A DNA stretch of 59,532 nt, taken from Piromyces finnis (taxonomy: Eukaryota; Neocallimastigomycota; Neocallimastigomycetes; Neocallimastigales; Neocallimastigaceae). Positions 34,760 to 46,235 of the stretch are shown here, in pieces. The notes under the pieces were generated by a model. The model had not been told where the DNA came from, did not search any database, and saw nothing but the letters and a program-made list of their open reading frames with translations. The stretch is from the NCBI GenBank assembly GCA_002104945.1, contig MCFH01000102.1, positions 1 to 59,532 of the forward strand. Reading direction: 5' to 3'. The number at the start of each line of letters is the position of its first letter. The first letter of the stretch is position 1. The position numbers and the translations under genes are program-made.

Positions 34760-36395
34760 ATGAATAGTAGTAATATTACGAATGAGAATAAAAAAAAGTA
34801 TGTAAGAAATTTAATTATTGATTCATTTAATATTTTCTTAAGTAAAAATACAAAAAAAGATTTAGAAGAATATAATGTAGAAGATAGAAATCTGGATAGA
34901 ATAGGAAATTTAGATATAAGGATTCCAAGAAATTTAGAAACATACCATGAATTTCATATGCAAAGTTGTCGAAATCCGGAAATCCAGTTATTAAGTTTAG
35001 CAAAAAGTTATAATAGAGCTATCAATAATAATTATAATAATAAAATGTTTCCTGATCTAAATTCGTTTAAACTTAAATTTTCAGACGACATATTAAATTT
35101 TGAAGATTCTGGTTATGAAGATGCAAACCTTAAAATTACTGAAAATCTTGATGAATTAAACTCTGCAAAAACAGAATATAAAAACAATGTAGTCGATATG
35201 TTTTCACATTATTTGATTAAAAAGTATGATTCGAAATTATTTAGAATGAGAGATGTTGAAAATATACAAAAAGAAATTAATGAATTTAATGAAAAATTAG
35301 CCATGGCTTTAGATCGAGAAACTATTTTTTGTAAAGATTTAAATGACCTCGCTAAAAAATTAAACGAAGATAATAATTATGACAATGATAAGGTATTAAA
35401 ATCAATTAATGATATATTAACCCATCCATTTAATGTTGAAAGTGGCTATAATCAAATGATAAAACAAATAAATAAAAATTACTTTGATATTAAAGGTAAT
35501 AACCATAAATATGTCACTGGTAGAAATTATGATATATCGAATTATGAAAATGTAAATGATTTCGATAAATTGAATGGGCCACAAAGAACAGCCGTTAAAA
35601 ATATTATTTATTAATCACCATTGTATTTAAAAAATTTAAATACCGATAAAAATAGTCCCTATGCCTATTTAGAAAAAACATTTGCCGCATTCAAAGATCA
35701 AGTATTAGAGAATATATTACCGATTGCTTCCGAATGTTCCAATATATTTAAAGAATTAAATCCAAATGTTTATGTCATTGCACCAAAAAAATACACAATT
35801 AACAAAAAGGAAAGAGAAATAGATTTTGAAAATGAAAAAGTTTATTATATTAATAGTAATGGAAACTTGTAGTAATAGAAAAAGAAGAAACAAATAAGAA
35901 AAATAAAACGGAGACAAATTTTAAAAAAATAAAAGATTACCTAATTCCAAAAAATATTACGACAGTTTATATTGTTCAAACAAAAAAAGAAGAAAACTTA
36001 AATTCATCACTTGGAAATCGCAATCTTTTTGTGGTATATAGTGATTATAATTGCAAAATAGAAAAAGCCGACAGTGAAGGAAAATTAGATACAAAAAAAG
36101 ATTATCGTAAAGTACATTTATGTGAAGAAGTGGAAGTTGTTTTTGCCAAAGTAAATAATCCAAACTACGTAAAAGATTCCAATGTAGAGTGTGAAAAAAA
36201 TAAGTATTTTGATATAAATGATAATGGAAAAATTTACCTTCATAGTGACGAGGTAGAAAAGCTAACATTTTCCTTTGAGAATGACAATAATGAATATGAA
36301 ATAAAGTTAAGTAATATTGAAATAGATACAAAAAATAAAATTAAAAGAAAAGAAAAGGATAATAAAAAACAAAAAAATAAAAGTAAAAATAAAAA

Positions 36396-36408
<13 letters not shown>
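34760..36408 (+). pseudogene. Unrecognised acidic/Lys-rich protein gene in three pieces
   Basis: Piece 1 (34760-35614, ATG start, 284 codons) ends at TAA 35612. Piece 2 continues in the same frame (35615-35872). Piece 3 follows one base out of frame from about 35866 to 36408. Joined in order they describe about 550 codons with consistent composition. The protein looks soluble, largely helical (RDVENIQKEINEFNEKLAMA), and ends in a basic Lys/Asn tail that merges with an AAAT repeat. No catalytic motif, signal peptide or membrane segment is seen, and I do not recognise it. With only one stop and one shift in about 1.6 kb, inactivation looks recent; two consensus errors would be an alternative. 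Confidence 0.5.
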
Positions 36409-36433
<25 letters not shown>

Positions 36434-36540
36434 AAACATAATAATAATAAACATAATAATAATAATAATAATAAACATAATAATAATAAACATAATAATA
36501 ATAATAATAAACATAATAATAATAATAATAATAATAAAAA
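36397..36540. repeat. AAAT and AAT/AACAT simple repeats
   Basis: An (AAAT)n run is followed by alternating AAT and AAACAT units directly downstream of the basic tail of the preceding gene. Confidence 0.85.
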
Positions 36541-38068
36541 ATATTAAAGAATCGAAAATTTTAATATGAAACATATATATTTAAAGAATAAATATTTAAT
36601 TTTTTTTTTTTTTTGCACCTACAAAAGTTACACTCTGACTGCACATACAACATTATATTGAGTAAATTAATTATATAAATAAATAGAATTATAATGAAAT
36701 ATTTTTAATAATTTAATACTGCTAAATTTATTCAATTAAAATAATGTTTCAGTCTGGATTTTACTATGGATAATTATTAAGAAGTATCGAAGTATCATCA
36801 CTGATTTATTATTATGAAAGTGACACTCAATTTCGCCGGCTTCAGATGTCATGACACAATGACACATGACAACAAACAAATACAGCAACAAGTATAACAA
36901 AAAGGTACATTTATAAAAAAAAAAACATTAACAATATTTGCAACAGCTACAATAAATATAACATTAGAATGAGGTGTGATTGTTACGTGACTAATTGATT
37001 ATGTAGAGAGAATCATGTGATCGTATAATCATTAAATCATACAATAACAAACATTAATGTACATGGAAATACAATAAAAGTTTTTATGTAGATTATTATT
37101 GCTTTCATTATTTACTTTTTATCCAGAAAAATACAGCATAAAATATAAATTACTTATAATGCAATATAATAATATTTAGTGATTGTTACCATCAAAAATA
37201 TAAATATAAATATATAATATTTTTTTAAATGGAATTTTAATTATTATTTTTTTTTCTTTGTGTTTTGTTTTATTTATATTTATTAATAGAAAATAAGTTA
37301 TATTTTTGCTTTATTTTAATACCTATATTAAAGTTTTTGTTTTTTTTTTTATTTTTGTTGAAACTTTAGTATGACAAGGTAGTACTTAGCTATAACTAGG
37401 AGCTAGTTATTATTTTTCTAAGAACTATAACTAGGTTAATTCTTTTAATGATGCTACTACGTTAAATCAAAATGTTAAAAAGATTATATATACCTATATA
37501 TTTCTTATTATTAATTATTTTTACATAAATATTTTTATATTATAAAATTCCTATAATATAATATAATTGAATATCAATTATGTAATCTAATGTATTCATA
37601 ATATATGAATAATAATTGAATAGGATATAATATATTTTATTTTACATTTTAAATGAAATATTACTATATAAGGAAAAAGTAATGTAATACAAATGAGTAT
37701 TACAATAATGAATAAATACTAATATATAATATTAATATTTAAGAATGTAATGAAATATGTACATTAATTGTATAACTAATATATAAATAATGTATTATAA
37801 TATATATCAACTATTATTATTATTATGAAATATTATATAAAAATTTTTAAATATGAAATTTAGCATTTTAAATAATAAAAATTATTTTAAATATGACTAA
37901 TATGTAGCTAAACATATTAATTTCATATCAATATCATTCAGTTAGGAAATGATAATAAGGATAAGAAAAAGTGCTTCAATAGAAAATAATGATAATAATT
38001 AAAAATTAGAATATTAAGAACTATAGTTAGATAATTAATATACAATTGAGACAAATAAGACAATGTAA
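36541..38068. other. Intergenic
   Basis: A+T-rich except 36820-37080, which is slightly richer in C and G and holds TCATGACACAATGACA and nearby related words. Another patch at 37395-37440 has AACTAGG words in direct and inverted order. No gene is supported. Confidence 0.45.
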
Positions 38069-38138
38069 ATATCTATATGTAATCAACATTTCATATAGAT
38101 ATTTATTTATGATAATAATGTTGATTACATATAGATAT
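38069..38138. repeat. Perfect 22-bp inverted repeat (hairpin)
   Basis: Arms at 38069-38090 and 38117-38138 are exact reverse complements, separated by 26 bp. Each arm includes the word TGTAATCAACATT or its complement. The open frame that overlaps it is a by-product. Confidence 0.85.
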
Positions 38139-38208
38139 GCCACAAAATATTTCATTATGAGATGTGATCATATAGCCCGATTCCTAGAAAAATATATAAT
38201 TGATAGAA

Positions 38209-38328
38209 ATGACACCTTTGCCATTTCCTATCGATGAACTTTATTCATTATATAAAAATTGGTTTAAACAATGTTTCAACCAGAGCTATCAATTACAGTT
38301 TGGAAGATTTTCGTATGGATATAACTAA
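38209..38328 (+). pseudogene. Short protein fragment MTPLPFPIDELYSLYKNWF
   Basis: Thirty-nine codons from ATG 38209 to TAA 38326, with coding-like sequence continuing in another frame (DITKYNIRIDNVM). It has aromatic and polar residues unlike the simple-sequence flanks, so it is probably a gene scrap. The source is not recognised. Confidence 0.3.
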
Positions 38329-39878
38329 ATACAATATTAGAATAGATAACGTGATGACATCAGATTCCGATCGTTAAGTTGAATCTATCATTAGTTATCG
38401 ATTATTAAATTAAAATTTAATTATTATTTAAAAAATAAAATAGTATATAGTTATTATTTTTACATATATTTAAATTTAATAATTCTAAAATAAATTACTT
38501 ATAGCAAAATTTTATTAATTTTCTCTTATATATAAAGTATAATAAAATTAAATATTAAAATAATATGTTAAATAATACAATACATTTGTTTAATATTTAC
38601 TATTTTTCTAATCTATTATTAATAATATTAGTGATAATAATATTATATTTTTTTAATCATGGATATAATTTAAAATTTATCATAGTTAAATTTTTTCATT
38701 ATTTTTATTAATATATATGTTCATTATATAAGCAAATAATTACTTCATAAATCTATTACATTAAATATATTAAATGCAATTTTTTTAAAAATAATATTAT
38801 TAATAAAATTAAAAATATTGAAAATATTAAAATAGTACTAAATATGAAATTAAATTGCTGTATATTTTTTAAAATTATATATATTGATATTAAATTTATT
38901 GGATATTATTCATATAGAGTTGTGTGAATACCAATGGAATCTAAATAGGAATTCGTAATATTAAAACTATTTGAAATAGTTAAAGATTTTGTTGTGGAAT
39001 TACAACATGTTTCGGATATACTTATTGAATGAGAAGTATTACAATATTTAATTTCCATAATATCTGTATTATTTCGAAACATGTCTTTTAATATTGCATT
39101 GATCATGCATCCTTTTCCATTTCACCTTATGAATTATTTATTAAGATATGATGAACTATTATTACATTTCTTATATGATTCTTATGATTTAATATTTTAT
39201 ACCTTATATTATTTCAGATCATTATTGAAAAATATCTTATTATATATTATATTTCTATTTACTTATTATTACTATTTATGAATATGTTATATTTATAATT
39301 AATTTTCAATTATATTAAAACTAGAGTTTTATGAAAATAAAAATAAGCATGTTTTTTATTTTTAATTTGAAACGTTATCATATTAAAAAAAGGGATAATA
39401 TAATAAAAAAAAAGTATAAACACTATAATATAACAATTCTATATTTTTTTTATTTATTTGCTATTTTTTATTTGAAAATAATATTTAATTTTTTATTTAT
39501 ATTTTTATAAATTACATATATTATTATTATTATTATTTATTTATGAAAATTTTGTTATTTTTATTAATAAATTACATTATTATTATTATTATGTTAAAGT
39601 CATATTAATAATAAAATTTTTTTACATTGTTTTTTAACTTTTTTTATAATTTTTTTCTTAGTAATAGTTTGTTTTCATAACAGTAGATTGTTTATTTTAA
39701 TTTATTCTTCTTATGCTTTGCTATGTTTTTATTTATTTAATTTAAAATAATATATATATATATATTCTTTTTATTTTATTTACTTATTATGCTGTTATTT
39801 ATTTTTATAAGAAAAGTTTTTGTTTTATTCTAATAACCTTTTTGAATATTGCTTTTCTTATATGATTGAATTTTCTTT
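38329..39878. other. Intergenic
   Basis: A+T-rich spacer downstream of the NRPS locus. Weak open frames at 38906-39106 (minus) and 39081-39281 (plus) have no recognisable content. A TA run lies near 39760. Confidence 0.45.
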
Positions 39879-42800
39879 TTATTTTTTTATTTGAAGTTTC
39901 ATCATTTTTACTTTTGTATATTTTATTTTGTCATCATTATCATTTATATTTTTTATGTGATTTTTAATATCATTATTTATAATGTTATCGTATTCAATAT
40001 TTTTATCATTATAAATATTATTTCTATTACTGTCATTGAATGTCAAATAATTATTGAAAATTATTGAATTGTTTTTTATATCATTAATTGTTAAATCTGC
40101 AAAATTTTCATTACTTATAACGCTGATAAAAGAATTAACAATACTTTCAATTAAATTATTATCATATATTAATTCATTATATTCAAAGAAAATTTCATAA
40201 CTATTTTTCTTTTCAGTAATAACAAAGATTAAATCAACTAATGAAGAAATTTCGTTTTTAATTTCTCTTATTTCTTCTCCATCAATTGTATTTGACCTAA
40301 TTAAGTTTAATATACCTATTTCATCTGTGTTCATCATTTTGTAAGGATCAAATTTAAACATAGAATTACAATTTGGGATATTTAATCCTTCTTTTACTTT
40401 AAAAAGTGGAATATCATAACTAAAAACTGTATAAATAATTTCCATATAATTTTTAATAAGATTAATTATATTTTGATCTTCAAAATGAATTAAAATTGGA
40501 ATATATTTTGCAAACATTCCAATTATTTTATCAGTAAAACTATTTTCTCTATTTGAATATATAATATTAGTATAAATGCTATTTTGGCCTGAATATAAAG
40601 ATATTACTAAACTATAAGCTATTAAAAAGAACACAGTCTTTGATAAACTGTTTTCCTTGGTGATTTTATTTACATTATTATATGTTTCAATATTTGTATT
40701 AATAATTATTCTTTTTAATTTTATTTTATTTTCAACAGTAGTTCTTTTGATTGATTTGACTGGTAAATTTATATTTTGAATTTCTTTATCAAATATTGAT
40801 TTATAATAATTTAATTCCTTTGAAAAATTATTACTTTTGATTAGTTTATCATAATAAATAGCAAAATCTGTATATTGAATAGGAAGATCGGTTAATTTTT
40901 GATCATTATAAACTTTTGTCAACTCATTTATCAATATACCATATGAATATCCATCTGCTATTCTATGATCAATGTCTATCATTAATACTGAATTTTCAAT
41001 TAATCCAACTCTAATTAAAAGGCCATCATTATAGTTAAATGGTTTTAAAAAGGTATTAAAATTTTCTTTACTGTAATATTCAAAATTTAATTTAACATTA
41101 TTATTAATTTTTCCAATTATAATTGTTTTACCTTCTTTTGTTTTCTTTATAAAATTTGTTTTCAACACTTTGTGTCGATTAATAATAACGTTAAATGATT
41201 GCTCTAGCTTTTTTAAGTTAATATTATTTAGTTTAATCTCAAATAATTGCCACATATGACTTGAATAATACTTTTGGTCTATAAATTTCACTTCTTCATC
41301 AATTAAATCTACCCCAAGGAAGCTTACTATAGACGTTATTGGATATTCGTCTATTTCTTCAATTTTTATATCTTCCTTAATTGAAGATTTTTGATCATTG
41401 GCAATTTTATTTTTAATTAAATTCACTATATCTTTTATTTTATTATTTTTTATTATATCATTTATTGATATATTAATTTTAAATGCTTCTTTTATTTCAG
41501 ATATTACTCTAATAGTATTCAAACTATCTCCACCCAAAGAATAGAAATCATGAGAAATACCAACTTCATCTTCATTTAATTGGAATATTTTTGCATAAAT
41601 ACTACATATCTTCTTCTCAACTAATGTTTCCGGCGCTTGATATTCTTCTTTAAGCAACTCATCTAAATTAGGTTCCGGTAATTCCTTTTTGTTTAATTTT
41701 CCGTTTACAGTTACTGGTATTTCTTTTATTCTTATATAGAATGATGGCACCATATATAATGGTAATTTCATTTTAAGATATGTTTTAATTTCATTACTCA
41801 AATCTTCCTCACCATTACTCATATAATATGCTATCAAATATTTTTCACCATTTTGCTTTTCTTTAACAATAACAACTACATATTCTATTGCCTTAATTTC
41901 TTTTATAACATTCTCAATTTCTTGGATTTTTAAACGTTGGCCGCGAATTTTAATTTGATTATCATTTCTACCTAGGCAAATTACTTCTCCTTCTTTATTC
42001 CATTTTCCAAGGTCTCCAGTTTTAAACATTTTCTTTGATTTTACTCTTCCTTCCTTACTTTTAAATGGACATTCAATGTATTTTTCTTCTGTTAATTCCT
42101 TTTGATTCAGATATCCTTTTCCAACACCTTTACCTGAAATATAGATTTCACCTTTCACGCCAATTGGAACTACTTTCATGTATTTGTCTAATATATAAAT
42201 TTCAAAATTGCACAGAGGTTTTCCAACTGTAATTATCTTATTATTAATTCCATTTCTATTTTGGAATGTATCTAATAATTTAACATTCGAAACAACTGAT
42301 GTTTCTGATGGTCCATATACACTGTAAACATTTGAATTACTTATTTTTTGAATATCCATCACGGTTTTATAATCTACCTTTTCTCCTCCTAATAATATAT
42401 GTTTAACATTTCTTATAGATTTTGCAAAATTTTCTTGATACAAATAATTATTAAATCTTGATGGTACAGTGAAAATATAATTTATATTATACTTAACTAT
42501 TAAATTGCCTATTAAATAGGGATCATTATATTCTTTATCATTACATAAAATAATTTTACATGCTTTTAATAATGGATAATTTATTTCTCCTATAGAAATA
42601 TCATGTGTAAATTTACAAATGGCTAGAACACTATTCATGTCATTTCCATAATATTCATTCTTTCCACATGTACTTTGACTATATAAACAATAATTTATAA
42701 GATTATCATGACTAATAATAACTCACTTAGGTTTACCTGTAGTTCCCGAGGTAAAAAGAATATAACAAGTATCGCTACTTTCGTTAATATTTGAAATTTC

Positions 42801-42880
42801 TTGAGTATTCATATCATAATCATGAAGTGATAATGAATATTCACGAACTTCATCAGTTTGTATTTTCTTTTTATTATCTA
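39879..42880 (-). pseudogene. NRPS, third piece: A domain, PCP, terminal C domain
   Basis: Residue numbers refer to the open 919-codon stretch 42638-39879. It starts inside an adenylation domain (A5 VYGPSETS at 107-114, A7 FKTGDLGKW at about 206, A8 QIKIRGQRLKIQEIE at about 229, A10 VNGKLNKKEL at about 311), then a peptidyl carrier protein (FYSLGGDSL, attachment Ser372) and a condensation domain with DHRIADG at 557-563. The condensation motif is usually HHxxxDG, so the first His is Asp but the catalytic second His is kept. The same frame extends upstream to the A3 motif FTSGTTGKPK, where a TGA (42723-42725) replaces the expected Gly codon. No thioesterase or reductase follows. Bacterial-type module architecture suggests ancient transfer, as in other gut-fungus NRPSs. 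Confidence 0.8.
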
Positions 42881-44050
42881 TATCAGTGACACACACGTTA
42901 AAATTATCTTAGCATCAACTTCGTTTACCATATATTTAATACGACTGATCGGAAATTCTGGATCAACTGGAAGATAAGCAGCACCACTTTTCATTACACC
43001 AAGAATTGCTATTACAAAATAATACGATCTTTCAGAAATAATTGGAACTATATCACCCCTTCCGATTCCTGCATTTCGGAGGAAATGTGCTAATGAATTG
43101 GATTTTTCGTCTAATTCACGATAACTTATCTTTTTATCATTACATACTATCGCAATCGCATCTGGATTTTGTTGTGCAACTCTACTAAATTCAGTGTGAT
43201 ACAATTTATCACTTTCATATTCATATTGATTACTGTTAAATGCTCTTAATATTTTTTCTTTTTCTTCTGAAGGAATGTACTCCAGTTCAGTAATGTTGAC
43301 TTTTTCATAGTCTTCAAGACTTTTTATAACTTCAATATAGCTGTCAATCATTTTCTTCATCATGCTAGAATCAAGTATACTTTCATTATAATTAACGGAA
43401 ATTAAATAATTTTCTTGATTTTCAACTACATTAAAAGTAATATCAAATTTGTACGAATTTTCTTGAACAACTATTCCATTTGTGTTTGATTCTGTATTTG
43501 AATTTTCATATATTGTATATATTTCATTTATATTTTCTTTTTTAAATATTGTGTTATTATTTCCATTTTCGAAAATAATACGAGATTGGAATACAAAGGC
43601 ATTATTCAAATTCTTAAGCTTAAGTTCTCTTTTCAATTCGGAAAATGATACATCTTGCTTATCATAAATATCCATAAGAAGATTCGTATTCTCCTTAATC
43701 AAATTCAAAAATGTTTCATCTGCATTTTCATAATTTAGTAATATTGGTTGAGTACTAACAAACATACCAATCAACTTTTCAGTATAATAATTATTGCGAT
43801 TGTTACTTATAAGTGAACTATATATGCTATCTTGATTGCAGTATTTTGACAAAATAAATCCGTAGAGCGTAATGAAAAAGGCTGTTTTACTAATACCGTG
43901 AAGGCGTACATAATCATTAATCTTTTGGTTTGTTTCTTTATCAAGATCTTTCATAATAATTCCATTATTACCATCAATCTTTTCACTTTTCTTATCATCC
44001 TCGTTATTTCCTGTTTTACCGTCAAAAGAATCGTAGTTAGCTACAACTTC
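42878..44050 (-). pseudogene. NRPS, middle piece: C-terminal half of a C domain and start of an A domain
   Basis: An open frame of 358 codons (43954-42878), extending in frame up to the hairpin at 44036-44076. It carries only the second half of a condensation domain (ISKTAFFITLYGFILSKY, then IGMFVSTQPI), followed by the A-domain entry ISYRELDEKSNSLAHFLRN and GAAYLPVDPEFPISRIKY. The HHxxxDG half of the condensation domain is missing. The frame is lost at an (AC)4 tract (42889-42896), consistent with gain of one dinucleotide, after which the A domain continues in the frame of the third piece. The product would need all three pieces joined; as it stands it cannot be made. Confidence 0.8.
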
Positions 44051-44076
44051 TTTCTTTGGAAGAAGTTGTAGCTAAC
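44036..44076. repeat. 17-bp inverted repeat at the NRPS break
   Basis: Arms GTTAGCTACAACTTCTT (44036-44052) and its exact reverse complement (44060-44076) surround a 7-base loop. It lies immediately after the carrier-protein Ser codon, creates the TAG that ends the first NRPS piece, and stands exactly where about half a condensation domain is missing. Confidence 0.9.
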
Positions 44077-45871
44077 TGTTACCACCAAATTCATAAAAAT
44101 CCGAAAACTTATCAATATATTTTTCATTAGTATTAGTAACTTCACTAAAAAATTTAATTAACAACTTTTCTAAACTGGTTAAAGGAATATATGTTGCTTT
44201 ATTATAATTGCTACCAATATTAGGCTTTGGTAACTTACTTCTATCTAATTTTCCATTAAGATTTAAAGGTATATTTTGAATTCTAATATAAAATACTGGA
44301 ACCATATAAAGTGGTAATATATCAATCAAATATTCTTTAATATATTCTTCATTAATATCATTATTTTTAGTTCTAAAATAGCATATTAAAATATTATTCC
44401 CTTCATGGTTAAGACTATTCACGCATGTAAAACTAATATCCTTTATTGTATTAATGGCTGATTCAATTTCATTGATTTCTATCCTCTGTCCTCTGATTTT
44501 TATTTGTAAATCTTCTCTACCATAATATTTAATATTACCATCATTATTCCACTCACCAACATCACCTGTATTATACATTATATTATTATCAATAGAATGA
44601 TAAAGTGGGCACTTAATAAATTTTTTTCTGGTCATTTCTTCATTATTAAAATATCCTTGACTTATACAATTACCAGAAATAAAAATTGTACCTCTTTTTC
44701 CAATTGGTAACGGATTAAGATTATCGTCTAAAATGTAAACTTTACAGTTACAATTAGGTTTTCCAACGAAACTATAAGATTCATTAATTATATTAATATC
44801 TGTTATTTTGTAAAAACAAATCATTGATGTTGTTTCTGTTGCTCCATATCCACAATACAATTCAGCATTAGTAACTCTTGATATATCTTTTAAAAAATCT
44901 AATGTTACTATTTCACCACCAAATCCAAAATACTTAATATTCATTAAAGATTTCTTGAATATATTATTTTCCATATAATTTTTAATTCTTGTTGGTGTAC
45001 CAACCATAAAATCAATTTTATATTTTGTAATTAAATTTCCTAGAGCTTCAGAATTATTATATTCTATATCATTACATAAAACAATTTTCTTATTATGTAA
45101 TAGCGGATAAAATAATTCAGCTATAGACATAATATAATTAAATTTTGTATATGCAATAACATTGTTATAATTAATAAAGTAATCTTTAACTCCATTATAT
45201 GTTTGGGCATATAAGCAAAAATGAATTAAATTAATATGGCTAATTACAACTCCTTTAGGTAACCCAGAAGAACCAGAAGTATATGTTAAAAAACAATAAT
45301 CTTTACTCTCATTAATATTTGAAATTTCTTCGGTATTATTATTATAATTATGTTCTTCTATATTAACAATTTCCATGTGTTTATTACTTTTTTTAAATAA
45401 AATTCTATTTTCAAAATTAAATTTGTCTACTAAAATAATAGATGCCTTTACTTCATCTATAATAAACTGTTTTCTACTATTCGGATATTCTGTTTCTATA
45501 TATACAAATGCACCACCAGCTTTCATAACAGAAACTGCAGCAATTATAAAATAGAATGATCGACCACACATAATTGGAATAATACTATTTCTTTTAACAC
45601 CAATACTTCTTAAATAATTTGCTAAGGAATTACACATCTTATTTAATTCTGAGTAGGTTATATCTTTGTTATCATAAACAATAGCTTTATGATTTGGAAA
45701 CATATTTACAACTCTTTTAAATTCCTCGTGATATAATTTATTAAGATTATATTCGCATTTATTAGAGTTAAATTTACGAATTATTTCAAGTGGATCATCT
45801 TCAAAATTATTTCTAATTTCATGATGAGAATTCCCAATTATTGAAAATTGGTTAAAATCTTTATTACTCAT
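44072..45871 (-). pseudogene. NRPS, first piece: A domain and carrier protein
   Basis: Intact for 599 codons from ATG 45871. It begins directly with an adenylation domain, without a starter condensation domain: A3 YTSGSSGLPKGV (197-208), A5 GYGATETT (341-348), A7 YNTGDVGEW (433-441), A8 QIKIRGQRIEINEIE (about 456-470), A10 NLNGKLDR (537-544), then the carrier motif FYEFGGNS (592-599) ending at the phosphopantetheine Ser, directly followed by TAG. Adenylation domains activate one amino acid; the substrate was not predicted. The carrier protein is truncated after its Ser, so even this piece would not make a folded carrier. The divergent ABC gene lies 364 bp upstream. Confidence 0.85.
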
Positions 45872-45903
45872 ATTGTTATAATTACTTTTACTTCCAATAT
45901 TTT

Positions 45904-45905
<2 letters not shown>

Positions 45906-45943
<38 letters not shown>
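45906..45943. repeat. T38 tract
   Basis: Thirty-eight consecutive T between the divergent NRPS and ABC genes. It would act as an A tract just upstream of the NRPS start. Confidence 0.95.
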
Positions 45944-45946
<3 letters not shown>

Positions 45947-45985
45947 GGCATCAAATATTTTAAACTTTATTATTAATTTAATTAA
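45931..45985 (+). promoter_or_regulatory. T-tract plus GGCATCAAATATTTT element, second copy
   Basis: Matches 32371-32425 over about 50 bases with a few differences and one gap: T tract, AACGGCATCAAATATTTT, then AAACTTTATTATTAAT. It sits in the intergenic space between the divergent NRPS and ABC genes, so it could serve either. Confidence 0.4.
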
Positions 45986-46235
45986 AATTATAATACATGT
46001 AATAAAATATTTTTATTCTTTTATCTTTTTACTTTTTTATTAATGTATATAGCTATATATATTTATAAATATATATATAATTTTAATTTTAATTATATAC
46101 TTTATAAAATAATAAGTATTTATTACTTCAAAGTATCAATATAATTATATTAAATAATAATATTAGAATGTTAGAATTTTTTTGCAAAGTTTTTGCTTTT
46201 ATAAATATTTTGAAAAAAAAATATTTATAAAAAAA

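Noticed and set aside
38046-38237. 63-codon open frame
   Set aside because: It is largely the 22-bp inverted repeat and its loop.
38906-39281. Overlapping minus and plus open frames of 66 codons
   Set aside because: No recognisable motif, mutually overlapping and A+T-driven.
46168-46180. TGTTAGAATTTT resembling the copia LTR end
   Set aside because: Similarity stops after about 12 bases and the other LTR end is absent.
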